Of a DNA stretch of 62,004 nt, positions 51,901 through 60,614 are shown piece by piece. Position 1 is the first letter of the stretch. Each line of letters opens with the position of its first letter. The position numbers and the translations under genes are program-made. Origin of the DNA: Chloracidobacterium sp. UBA3360 (GTDB lineage: Bacteria > Acidobacteriota > Blastocatellia > Pyrinomonadales > Pyrinomonadaceae); NCBI GenBank assembly GCA_002360555.1, contig DEQS01000075.1:23686-85689 (forward strand), written 5' to 3'. Below the pieces are notes generated by a model. It was not told the DNA's origin. It ran no database searches and worked only from the letters and a program-made list of their open reading frames with translations.

Positions 51901-54435
51901 TCAAGCTAGTAACAATTCAACACGTTCCGCGATCTTGCTGTCGTTGTCGACCCAATACTCTTCGAGGAGGGGTCTAATTTCAGATTCGACCACTTCTCTA
52001 AACCAGTCGCTATCAAGTTTTATTCCTTCGGCGGGGCAGAAGTAGCTATGGCCAATACAAAAGCCGGTTCCTAAGTTTCGACTGTCTGCTGAGATATCAG
52101 AATTCAGTTTGGTTATTACATCGACTATTTTGTTTACGAGATTGGAGTCGGCGCCGGCGTCAGTTAGCGTCTGAGCAAACTTCTTACTTTCGAACTGCGG
52201 TGTAAGGCTCACGAAAGCGAAACGCCGTCGCAAGGCGTAATCGACCAACGAAAGTGATCTGTCCGCTGTGTTCATGGTTCCGATCAAATAGAGATTTTTC
52301 GGCACGTAGAACCGCTCCTCTGAGGTTCGGGAATAAGTCAGCGGCACCTGAAATTCCTCACCGCGTTTATCGTGCTCGATCAGCATCATTAACTCGCCAA
52401 AGATCTTGCTAAGGTTTCCTCGATTTATCTCATCGATAACAAAAAAGTAGTCCTTTTCAGGGTTCCGCTGGGCTTTCCGACAAAATTCATAGAATAGTCC
52501 GGGCTTGATGACAAAATTACCATTTTCATTCAAGCGGTACCCCTGGACAAAATCCTCGTAGGTATAGGACTGGTGAAACTGAACCATCTCCACTCTCGAC
52601 TTATCCTTTTCGCCCATTACCAGATGAGCTAGTCTTTTTGCGATAAACGTCTTGCCCACACCAGGAGGCCCCTGAAGAATGATATTCTTCTTTCGTCTGA
52701 GTCTAGACAGGATGTCGTCCAGCATGTCCTCGGAAAAGAAAAGCTCCTTCAGGGCATCTGATTTAGAATACGTATCCAGAGTTGTGGCCGTCTGGGTAGG
52801 ATTTAGTTCATCCAAGCTCGAGCGAATGATCTCAAATTCGTCCTCGGTTACCCTAAAAAGGCTCCCTTGATTATTGTTTAACGGTTCGCATTCAGACAGG
52901 CTGGCGTCTGCCTTGAGTTCGTCGTAAGTGAGAGGATGATCGAAACGCTCGACAAGTTTGAATTCGATCGATTCTTCTCCTTTGCTTTCGTGTAACCCTT
53001 TCGTTATCTCGCAAATTGCTACGATTTCGCGATCCGGGCTCGTCACATAACCAATGACTAGGTCACCTGGCTGCACTTCTAGAAAGTACTTATATTTCTG
53101 CCGCTTATTTCCTCGATCGTTATGTGTCGTATAGACCTGAGTGTCCCCGATGTCGAGTTCGTCATAACGCCAAATTCGAGGACTGGCATTTAACCACCAA
53201 AACTGCTGCTCGCCAGTGGTGATGGTAACCGATTCCTTGTCGGCCTTTGAGACATCGACGTCATGCGGAACAGGAATATCAATGATCCCAAACAAACGGC
53301 GGACAAAGTCGTGGTAATTAGTTATCTCGGTCAGAGTCTTGATTGCGGGATAATTTTCAGGCCCTAGTTCCCATGGCCCATCGACCGTGAGCCACTCGAC
53401 CTTACGAATATGTCGGTATTCAGCTCTCGTTTCATCAAATTCATAATCACCAGTAATTCGAGCCAAACCGAGCAGGTTATTCTTGCCGCGCTTTGCAAAC
53501 ACATAGTCACCGACCTTCATTTCGTTGGCAAATTGCCAACAGCATCCGACGTCGTTATATTTCGCGCCTTGTTCATCAGGCCATCCCGCGAGTTTCAATT
53601 CTTCGCGATTTTTATAGTCCTTTAGACTGTTCTCAATTTCAAAATCGATTGCAATAAGATTATTTGTATAGAAATCCACCCATTGATCGCCGTTCACTCC
53701 GACACCCATTGTCCAAACGGCGGGGGCATTTCTTTTTTGTTGCGCCGGGGTTGGAGCCTTGACTTGGCCATCGGTCCAGGCATTAAACGAGATGGTGGGA
53801 AAATCAAAATCTATCGTTTCTTTAACTCCGGAAACGAGGTCCACATAGGCCGATGCTGTTCGTACTCGTTCTGCGTCAATGTCAAACTTTTTCAGATATG
53901 CACGGTTAATGCCATCGATCGAGAGATATTCGTACGGGTTAAACCAAAACATCGCCATCGAGATCATGCGCAACGAAAAACGATCGACGCAGGCGTGTAG
54001 TGCGTCAATTGAAAGCTCAATAAGCGGCTTTTCGTAAACTTCGGAAGCCAGTTTCCATAGATCTGGTATTTCGTCATGGTTTCGGTCCTTTTTCCAGTGA
54101 AAGAACCAAGACTTCATGTTGTTAGCAACCGGAATGCCATCAAAGTCTTGAGGTAAGGGGCTTTCAAGCCCCCACTTCTGTTTAAGGAACTCAAGTATGC
54201 GCAGTCGTCCTTCGCGGGTGATTCCGCGATTAAATGTCGCAAAGAATGTGAAAGGGTCGATCTCCTGGATTTCAATCGCAACATCCCCCGTATCCCAATC
54301 TCCAAAGGGTATGACCGGCACGTTCAGAGACTTAATCTCCCGCAACAAGGCGATCAACTCGTCCTGACGATTTTCGTGTTGCAATACACGGCCAGCAATT
54401 TCTCGATAAATCGGTATCCAAGTAAACTCGCTCAT
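51901..54435 (-). CDS. mcrB: McrB-like AAA+ GTPase/ATPase with two PUA/EVE-like modules
   Basis: The 844-residue protein has a C-terminal AAA+ domain: Walker A GPPGVGKT (589-596), Walker B FVIDEINRG (665-673) and sensor LIGTMNTADRS (717-727). Before it come two segments that look like EVE/PUA-fold modified-base readers (about 245-390 and 412-545, with KVGDYVFAKRG and QPGDLVIGYV). The first 230 residues are a separate helical domain of unknown role. The start at 54435 has GGAGG 9 bp upstream; an in-frame start at 54549 lies within the preceding gene. Two base-reading modules suggest broader modified-base recognition than the classic protein. Nucleotide preference is unknown. Confidence 0.82.
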   Translation of the reverse strand: MSEFTWIPIYREIAGRVLQHENRQDELIALLREIKSLNVPVIPFGDWDTGDVAIEIQEIDPFTFFATFNRGITREGRLRILEFLKQKWGLESPLPQDFDGIPVANNMKSWFFHWKKDRNHDEIPDLWKLASEVYEKPLIELSIDALHACVDRFSLRMISMAMFWFNPYEYLSIDGINRAYLKKFDIDAERVRTASAYVDLVSGVKETIDFDFPTISFNAWTDGQVKAPTPAQQKRNAPAVWTMGVGVNGDQWVDFYTNNLIAIDFEIENSLKDYKNREELKLAGWPDEQGAKYNDVGCCWQFANEMKVGDYVFAKRGKNNLLGLARITGDYEFDETRAEYRHIRKVEWLTVDGPWELGPENYPAIKTLTEITNYHDFVRRLFGIIDIPVPHDVDVSKADKESVTITTGEQQFWWLNASPRIWRYDELDIGDTQVYTTHNDRGNKRQKYKYFLEVQPGDLVIGYVTSPDREIVAICEITKGLHESKGEESIEFKLVERFDHPLTYDELKADASLSECEPLNNNQGSLFRVTEDEFEIIRSSLDELNPTQTATTLDTYSKSDALKELFFSEDMLDDILSRLRRKKNIILQGPPGVGKTFIAKRLAHLVMGEKDKSRVEMVQFHQSYTYEDFVQGYRLNENGNFVIKPGLFYEFCRKAQRNPEKDYFFVIDEINRGNLSKIFGELMMLIEHDKRGEEFQVPLTYSRTSEERFYVPKNLYLIGTMNTADRSLSLVDYALRRRFAFVSLTPQFESKKFAQTLTDAGADSNLVNKIVDVITKLNSDISADSRNLGTGFCIGHSYFCPAEGIKLDSDWFREVVESEIRPLLEEYWVDNDSKIAERVELLLA

Positions 54436-54451
54436 TAACAACTGCCTCCAT

Positions 54452-54814
54452 TCATCGTTGCAGACGTGAAATACAATCACCCCGCTCTTGAATCGATTCC
54501 AAAAATTGTCGTCCGAACCCTGTGCGCGTCGCAATCCCGAGTTGCCCACCGCCGGATTTGATCTCGACTTTCATGTTGTAGAAAATGTCCTCTTCGAAGA
54601 AGTCAGTTTCGTCAACCAGAAGGGCGAGGATGGCGTCCATAAACGTCTTTGGGAAATCTGAATAAGCGTCAAAATCGTAAATACCTAAATCACCAAGTTC
54701 CAGCCCGGTATCTTGAGAGAAGACTTCTTTGATGTCCCAACGCTCGCCACCTGTCCCGGGCGTTAGGTCACATTGAATCTCAACATTTATATTCTTAGTT
54801 TCAAAAGTGTCCAT
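54452..54814 (-). CDS. Small acidic hypothetical protein between hsdR and mcrB
   Basis: The 120-residue soluble protein is rich in Asp/Glu and aromatic residues (DLGIYDFDAYSDFPKTF and DETDFFEEDIFYN). It starts 1 bp after the hsdR stop and ends 16 bp before mcrB, so it is tightly packed in the operon. No family is recognised. An acidic, DNA-mimic-like or immunity/accessory role could be considered but nothing in the sequence shows it. Confidence 0.6.
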   Translation of the reverse strand: MDTFETKNINVEIQCDLTPGTGGERWDIKEVFSQDTGLELGDLGIYDFDAYSDFPKTFMDAILALLVDETDFFEEDIFYNMKVEIKSGGGQLGIATRTGFGRQFLESIQERGDCISRLQR

Positions 54815-54815
54815 A

Positions 54816-57800
54816 CTAAGAAACCCAGGCTTCGGAAAGCGTTTCCGCCTGCTCTAGGACCAGTTCGATTGCGGCCTGTTCGAGATCCGGGGGGTATTTG
54901 TATTTGCGCAATATTCTTTTGACCATCAGGCGCAACCTAGCACGGACGGTTTCTCGTACCGACCAATCAACTGTGGTGCTTTTGCGAAGATTTTCGGTCA
55001 ATTCGATAGCTATCTTTTTAAGAGTTTCGTCTGAAAGCTCTCTGACGGCGGCTTCATTATCAGAAAGGGCATCGTAGAACGCGGTCTCGTCTATATTTAG
55101 CCCAAGTTCTTCCCCATGTTTCGATGCGGCGGCAAATTCTCTTGCCATTGCAACGAGTTCCTCGATGACTTGGATCGTTTCAATTGCCCGATTATGGTAT
55201 TTGTTCAGCGTTGCGAGCAGCATTTCCGAAAACTTCTTGCTCTGAACGACATTAGTTTTTAGTCGGGCTTTGATCTCGCCTTTCAAAAGACGCTCTAGTA
55301 ATTCCACCGCGAGATTTCGTTGCGGCATCAACTTAACTTCTTCGAGAAACTCATCTGAAAGAATTCCAATATTTGGACGGTCGAGCCCTGCAAAAGAAAA
55401 AATATCTAATATTTCATCCGAGGCGACCGCCCGGCTAAGAATCTGCTGTATTAACAACTCTCGTTGCTCGTTCTTGTATCGTTTTTCAGATTCTTCCGGT
55501 TTTCCAATGAAAACACGAACGGCCTGAAAGAAAGCGATCTCTTCGCGAAAGCCAACGGCTTCGTCGAGGGTGCTGCAAAGTGCAAAGGCTTTCGTTAGCT
55601 TATTAACGCTGTCAAAGAATCTTTTCTTACGCTCTTCGCCTAGACCGAGAATATGATCGGCCGCATCAGGCAAAAGTGTGATGGCCTCGGTTTCAAAATC
55701 CTGATAATCGAACCCGTGGAACATTCCCCGAATTACTGTCATTTCCTCAACAACGATTGGCAAGGCTTTTTCCGCCGCTTCTTCGTAAAGCTCGCCTTCA
55801 CCTTCGGCCTCGGTGTATTGCTTCATGGCGGCTCTCAGTTCGTGACCAATGCCGATATAGTCAACGACCAAGCCTCCCTGTTTGTCTCTAAAGACACGAT
55901 TTACACGAGCGATCGCCTGCATCAGCGAATGTCCGCGCATCGGTTTATCGATATAGATCGTGTTTAGGCTCGGAGCGTCAAAGCCGGTGAGCCACATGTC
56001 ACGAACGATTGCGAGCTGAAAATCATCGTCCGGATTCTTAAATCTTTTTTCCAAGTCCTTTTTAACAAGCTTTGGATAGATATGCGGCTGCAAACTCTGT
56101 TTGTCACTGGACGAGCCAGTCATGATAACTTTCAAAACGCCCTTTGTCGGATCGTCATCATGCCACTCTGGACGAAGTGCGACTATTTCATCGTAAAGGC
56201 GAACGCAAATATCGCGTCCCATACAGACGAACATTGCTTTGCCCGGCCCTGCGTTGGTCTTGGACATTTCGGTCTGGCGAGTTTCGAAATGTTTTACAAA
56301 ATCTGCCGCGATCTTCTTGAGACGTTGTTCGGCTCCGACTACCTTTTCAAGCGTTGCCCAGCGACTGTGCGAACGTGCCCGTTCGCTTTCTTCGTCGTCC
56401 TCGGTTAATTCCTCCACTTGTTCGTCTAGCGTCGGTGTTTCGTCGGGACTTAGTTCGAGCTTTGCAAGCCTGTTCTCGTACAGGATCGGAACGGTCGCTC
56501 CGTCTTCCTGTGCCTGCTTCATGTCGTAGATGTCGATGTAGGTTCCGAAAACGGCTTGCGTGTCGCGTTCGAGCATCGAGATCGGCGTTCCGGTAAACGC
56601 GATGAATGATGCATTTGGAAAAGCATCGTGCAGATGATGTGCAAAGCCGTACTTCATCTTGCCCGTCTTTTGGTCTATCACTGGATTTAGTCCGTAATGA
56701 GTTCGATGGGCTTCATCGGCAATGACGACGATGTTAGAGCGGTCAGTCAGGGTTGGAAACTTAACCTCATCGTCAAAAAGACTAAACTTTTGGATTGTTG
56801 TAAAGATGATCCCGCCCGATGGACGGTTTGCTAACAGATCGCGAAGCTCTTGCCGAGTCTCGGCTTGCTTTGGTGTTTCCCGCATTAGCTCCTTCGCTTG
56901 GCTGAATGTTCCGAAAAGCTGGCCGTCAAGATCGTTGCGGTCAGTTACGACGATTATCGTCGGGTTCTTCATTTCCGGGGCAGTGATTACCTTTCCGGCG
57001 TAAAACGCCATCGAGATACTTTTGCCCGATCCTTGCGTGTGCCATGCAACGCCTATCTTTCCTTCTTCTTCCGGTAAAGTCGCTTCCAAAGTCTTTGCGA
57101 AAGCTTTTCGAACCAAATGAAATTGATGGTAGGCGGCGATCTTTTTGATCGTTTCTTTTTCTTCTTCAAAGAGAACAAAGTCGCGGATATATTCGAGAAG
57201 AAAATCGCGACGGAAAAGCCCTCGTATTAAGGTTTCTGTTTCCCGGCTTTCGCCAAGAGGGTCAAGCTTGACGCCGTCAATCGTTCGCCACAGGCCAAAG
57301 CGTTCATAGTCCGCTGTAAGGCTTCCGACTCGTGCTTCCCGCATATCGGCAATGACGAGCAACTCATTAAAAATGAATAGATCGGATATCTCTTCTTTGT
57401 ATGTCTGAAGCTGTTTGTACGAATCGTAGATGGTTGTGTTCTTATCGGCGGGATTTTTTAGCTCAAGAACGGCAATAGGAAGGCCGTTGATAAAAATAAT
57501 GATGTCAGGCCGTTTTGTGCTTTTGGCACCCCTGATCGAAAACTGATTGACGGCGAGAAACTCATTCGCATCTACATTCTCGAAATCAATTATCCGCACA
57601 AAATCAGCTTTAGTCTCGCCGTCCTCTTGATACTGCACCTTCACGCCATCTCGAAGCTGTCGATGAAATTCGCGGTTGCTTTGAATCAGAGATGGAAAGT
57701 TCGGACGGGTTATTTGAGAGATTGCATCGTCTAGCGCGGCCGCCGGAATGTTTGGATTAAACGTCGTCAGCTTTTCACGAAGGCACCCAAGCAGAACAAC

Positions 57801-57929
57801 TTCACGATAATCCTTTCGCTCGGCCCTTTCAGTATCAGGCGCGATCTCGTAACCGTTTTCGTAAACGTAACCGAGTTCAGCAAGAATGCCCAGTAAATGA
57901 TTTTCGAATTGTTCTTCGTTAACCTTCAT
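54816..57929 (-). CDS. hsdR: HsdR, type I restriction endonuclease motor subunit
   Basis: The 1037-residue protein has the type I R-subunit plan. An N-terminal nuclease domain carries RPDIIIFINGLPIAVLELKNP. A helicase domain has Walker A HTQGSGKS, DEAH box VIADEAHRTHYG and later TGFDAPSLNTIYIDKP. A helical C-terminus follows. HsdR translocates DNA and cuts it when the site is unmethylated. HsdM and HsdS are not in the window and must lie upstream (to the right) if the system is complete. No clear Shine-Dalgarno sequence precedes the ATG. The first 14 codons recur twice at 59649 and 60604. Confidence 0.9.
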   Translation of the reverse strand: MKVNEEQFENHLLGILAELGYVYENGYEIAPDTERAERKDYREVVLLGCLREKLTTFNPNIPAAALDDAISQITRPNFPSLIQSNREFHRQLRDGVKVQYQEDGETKADFVRIIDFENVDANEFLAVNQFSIRGAKSTKRPDIIIFINGLPIAVLELKNPADKNTTIYDSYKQLQTYKEEISDLFIFNELLVIADMREARVGSLTADYERFGLWRTIDGVKLDPLGESRETETLIRGLFRRDFLLEYIRDFVLFEEEKETIKKIAAYHQFHLVRKAFAKTLEATLPEEEGKIGVAWHTQGSGKSISMAFYAGKVITAPEMKNPTIIVVTDRNDLDGQLFGTFSQAKELMRETPKQAETRQELRDLLANRPSGGIIFTTIQKFSLFDDEVKFPTLTDRSNIVVIADEAHRTHYGLNPVIDQKTGKMKYGFAHHLHDAFPNASFIAFTGTPISMLERDTQAVFGTYIDIYDMKQAQEDGATVPILYENRLAKLELSPDETPTLDEQVEELTEDDEESERARSHSRWATLEKVVGAEQRLKKIAADFVKHFETRQTEMSKTNAGPGKAMFVCMGRDICVRLYDEIVALRPEWHDDDPTKGVLKVIMTGSSSDKQSLQPHIYPKLVKKDLEKRFKNPDDDFQLAIVRDMWLTGFDAPSLNTIYIDKPMRGHSLMQAIARVNRVFRDKQGGLVVDYIGIGHELRAAMKQYTEAEGEGELYEEAAEKALPIVVEEMTVIRGMFHGFDYQDFETEAITLLPDAADHILGLGEERKKRFFDSVNKLTKAFALCSTLDEAVGFREEIAFFQAVRVFIGKPEESEKRYKNEQRELLIQQILSRAVASDEILDIFSFAGLDRPNIGILSDEFLEEVKLMPQRNLAVELLERLLKGEIKARLKTNVVQSKKFSEMLLATLNKYHNRAIETIQVIEELVAMAREFAAASKHGEELGLNIDETAFYDALSDNEAAVRELSDETLKKIAIELTENLRKSTTVDWSVRETVRARLRLMVKRILRKYKYPPDLEQAAIELVLEQAETLSEAWVS

Positions 57930-58138
57930 TAAAAATTACGATTTTTATTTAGACTACTTTGCTTTCAAATTAGAAATCGTTGAATTTAGCCGGCATTATT
58001 AAAAAGGATTAAAAAATTCATTTAGCAATCAAATTGAAATTCACTTCTAGATCCTATTTGCAATAAAATTGGAAGTTGTTGATAACGTGACACTTAAAGA
58101 AATAATCAACTAAAATTGAATTTGTAATCAAATAAGAA
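57930..58138. repeat. AT-rich spacer with degenerate repeats, hsdR leader
   Basis: About 210 bp, strongly AT-rich, between the AlbA-like gene and hsdR. Variants of CAAATTGAAATT recur at least four times in two orientations, close to helical phasing. It could bind a regulator or reflect low-complexity drift. No gene is seen. Confidence 0.4.
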
Positions 58139-59545
58139 TTACGCCCAATATGGCACATATCTGGCGTACCTCTTTGAAGTGCTTTCCGGGTCTTCCAATT
58201 TAATTAAATTTTCATCTACCGTATTCTTAATGATTCCAGAAATAATATCAGCTTGGGAATCTGCTAAATTGAAACGTTCACGTAAAGACTGATTAGACAT
58301 CTTTTCATTCATTACATATTTAAGAACACAATGTTGGAAACAAGCCCGAATTTTATCCTTTTTGCCCATTCCTGAAAACGGAGAATGCGAAAAAAGGATT
58401 GCCGTAAAATGTTTATCGCTATTTCGAAAGTCCGGGGCGGGCAACTGCCAAGCTTCGACGTTTCCGATTACTTTATCGATTCCGCTACCCTGGCGTTCAC
58501 AAATACCCAATCGACGCATAAGATCCGCAAGAGTTTCATTTCTCGACTGGTAGCTATCAAGCAATCGATCTGGTGCGACAGGGGACAACCCCGGATTACT
58601 GATCTCCATCCGATTTGCATATATCTCGACCGCAACGAAAATTCCTTGTTCTTGAAAATCTTGATGAATTAAAGCATTTGCGACAAGCTCACGTATCGCA
58701 ATCGGTGGAAACATTTTTACATCTTCCCGAAAAGCTTTGCCAATAATCTCATTAGAAGGTAATCTGGCGTCGATATAATCGATCAAATTTCCAAAACCAA
58801 CAACGTAACCTCTATTCCCAAATCCGTCAGACTTAACGCCAAACTTGTTAATACCTTCAAAAACCGTTACGCGAGCCGCTTTACCCTTTAATGTTTCAAA
58901 TGCTTCCAGGTCTTTCGCAAATAAAATTGCCCCCAGGTTTGTAATGTCGTAGGAGTCTTCTCTCTTACGAATTAACTTTTCGTGCTCAAATCGTTCGAGT
59001 ACCGTGCCCCGCTCAGATGGGTATGGGATTTTAAGAAGATCAAAATATATTTGAGTGTCGAGCAAACGGACGATATCCTCAGGTGTTTGGTCGGCCACGG
59101 CAATCTGCGACAGGAAATCCGGTTTACCCTCATCAAATATTTTCCTTAATTGGTCAGCGCTCATAGGCACAAGATCTTCGCCCACGCGCATCAGATAGCT
59201 GCCGTCATAATGCATCGCAGAACCTTTGGGTCGGGGAGGGATGTGAAACACAATCACTCGACCTTTGGCATGCCACAACTCGTCTATATCCACCCGAATC
59301 CGAAGTTTGTCAAATATCTTGGTTTTCGTTTCGTTTAGATCCAGAAAGGCATTTGTTGCTACCACTTCCCGAGGTTTAGCATCGCTGACGCCGAGGATTA
59401 GTTTTCCGCCACCTTCATTACATATTGCAACACAGTAACGATTGAGCTTGGCCTGGTTCCATTCTGACTTCGCGGACTTGAACTCAAGCCTTTCGCCTTC
59501 GTCAGACGCCATCCATTTTTCGAGTTGTTCTATCGTAACCGTCAA
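58139..59545 (-). CDS. AlbA_2/GHKL ATPase-like protein (RNA/DNA-binding)
   Basis: The 468-residue protein has an N-terminal AlbA_2/Schlafen-like domain (GERLEFKSAKSEWNQ, then CNEGGGKLILGVSD). A winged linker follows, and a C-terminal GHKL-type ATP-binding fold (ELVANALIHQDF, then GICERQGSGIDKV). A DNA-binding or HTH tail ends it. Such proteins are common near type I restriction loci, but their role is unknown. It starts with TTG at 59545; GGAGG stands 8 bp upstream, and that Shine-Dalgarno lies within the end of the hsdR remnant. Confidence 0.75.
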   Translation of the reverse strand: MTVTIEQLEKWMASDEGERLEFKSAKSEWNQAKLNRYCVAICNEGGGKLILGVSDAKPREVVATNAFLDLNETKTKIFDKLRIRVDIDELWHAKGRVIVFHIPPRPKGSAMHYDGSYLMRVGEDLVPMSADQLRKIFDEGKPDFLSQIAVADQTPEDIVRLLDTQIYFDLLKIPYPSERGTVLERFEHEKLIRKREDSYDITNLGAILFAKDLEAFETLKGKAARVTVFEGINKFGVKSDGFGNRGYVVGFGNLIDYIDARLPSNEIIGKAFREDVKMFPPIAIRELVANALIHQDFQEQGIFVAVEIYANRMEISNPGLSPVAPDRLLDSYQSRNETLADLMRRLGICERQGSGIDKVIGNVEAWQLPAPDFRNSDKHFTAILFSHSPFSGMGKKDKIRACFQHCVLKYVMNEKMSNQSLRERFNLADSQADIISGIIKNTVDENLIKLEDPESTSKRYARYVPYWA

Positions 59546-59649
59546 CTATGCAGCCTCCATTTCGAAAGCATTCTCGTAACTATAGCCGTAACCGGATCCG
59601 CGAGAATGCCGAGCAGATAATTGACGAATTGTTCTTCGGTTATTTTCAT
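59546..59649 (-). pseudogene. hsdR 5' end remnant 1
   Basis: From ATG at 59649 the minus strand reads MKITEEQFVNYLLGILAD, matching the first residues of HsdR (MKVNEEQFENHLLGILAE). After a one-base shift, GYGYSYENAFEMEAA continues the similarity to HsdR LGYVYENGYEIAPD until TAG at 59548-59546. The fragment covers about 33 codons, then the AlbA-like gene begins. It is a broken leading end of an hsdR-like gene and not an independent protein. Confidence 0.7.
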
Positions 59650-59661
59650 TCACAAGCCCAA

Positions 59662-60537
59662 TTACCAGGAGCCGCCGGAACGCGTAGTCGCGACAACTCT
59701 TTCCTTGCCGCCAAACACAATAACTACGTCAACGGAGACCTTGACCTTGCCTAGTAGGTAAGAAAGCATCGAATCCCGGCCATAGCTAGTGTCCTCTCTG
59801 ATGCCGGCAGCACTCATAATTGCCTTGAGCGTCGATTCGCCCAACCTCTTTGCTTCACTAGATCGGTATTTGTTTCCACCGGTGAGAAGTTGTGTTGTAC
59901 CGTCAATAACGATATTTGCCGAAAGGTCAGTGTCAGTCGCTGATGTCGAATTAGACAACACCGATTTTGTCTTGACCGAACCCGATATAACCGACGCAGT
60001 CGAGGTTTTGAATCGCTCCTCTTGTGCTCGACGATTCGCGTTCCTCGCCTCGATTCTTTCCGCCTCGTCTAGATCCACAAGCTCAGTTGCAGGAACGGCC
60101 AGAGAGGATTTTGTCCGCTCATCCTCAAGTATCTTGCGCAACTTTTCACCTTCCTGCCGGATGAGTTCTTCTTCTTGTTTGGAGCGACCTTCGTCATAAG
60201 CTCGCTTAAAAAGCATTTCCTGATCGCCACCGATTACTCCAACCGCTCCGACGAGTTCCCATCCAAATTTACCCAAGGTGTCCATCGATTTTTGAGTCGA
60301 AAGCCCCTCCTTCGCTATAACAATTCCGGCTTGTGAGAAGGACAAGAGCTTAGAAAGCCCGGAGCTCTTGGCTTCTGGATCTGTCATTGGGTCGGAAAAA
60401 TAGACTTTGCCAAACGAGACCACCAAATATTCCCATTGTGGCTGGTTGCTTCGTGGTCGAGTCGGAGTTTGTCCGGTCGCTGAGAAAACAATTATTAGGC
60501 TCAACAATGTACAAGCGATTATCGATTTGATTTTCAT
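59662..60537 (-). CDS. Exported protein with DUF4177-like domain
   Basis: The 291-residue protein has a signal peptide (IIACTLLSLIIVFSATG). A DUF4177-like region then appears (WEYLVVSFGKVYF, followed by LGKFGWELVGAVGV). A charged coiled-coil stretch follows (EEELIRQEGEKLRKILEDERTK), and the C-terminus is Ser/Thr-rich with a beta part (VSVDVVIVFGGKERVV). It would act outside the cytoplasm, unusual for a defence gene. It lies between two hsdR remnants, suggesting it arrived as cargo. Function is unknown. Confidence 0.65.
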   Translation of the reverse strand: MKIKSIIACTLLSLIIVFSATGQTPTRPRSNQPQWEYLVVSFGKVYFSDPMTDPEAKSSGLSKLLSFSQAGIVIAKEGLSTQKSMDTLGKFGWELVGAVGVIGGDQEMLFKRAYDEGRSKQEEELIRQEGEKLRKILEDERTKSSLAVPATELVDLDEAERIEARNANRRAQEERFKTSTASVISGSVKTKSVLSNSTSATDTDLSANIVIDGTTQLLTGGNKYRSSEAKRLGESTLKAIMSAAGIREDTSYGRDSMLSYLLGKVKVSVDVVIVFGGKERVVATTRSGGSW

Positions 60538-60547
60538 TTTGATTATT

Positions 60548-60604
60548 CTATCCCCTAAATTCTCCGAGCAGGTGGTTTTCGAATTGTTCTTCGGTTATTT
60601 TCAT
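60548..60604 (-). pseudogene. hsdR 5' end remnant 2
   Basis: ATG at 60604 is followed by KITEEQFENHLLG, 11 of 14 residues shared with intact HsdR (including the Met). It then diverges to EFRG and TAG at 60550-60548. The first 25 nucleotides are identical to remnant 1. It begins 10 bp after the SIR2-like stop and ends 10 bp before the exported-protein gene. Confidence 0.65.
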
Positions 60605-60614
60605 CCAATCTGCA

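Noticed and set aside
57930..58138. CRISPR array in the AT-rich region
   Set aside because: Repeats are short, degenerate and irregularly spaced, with no unique spacers and no cas genes in the window.
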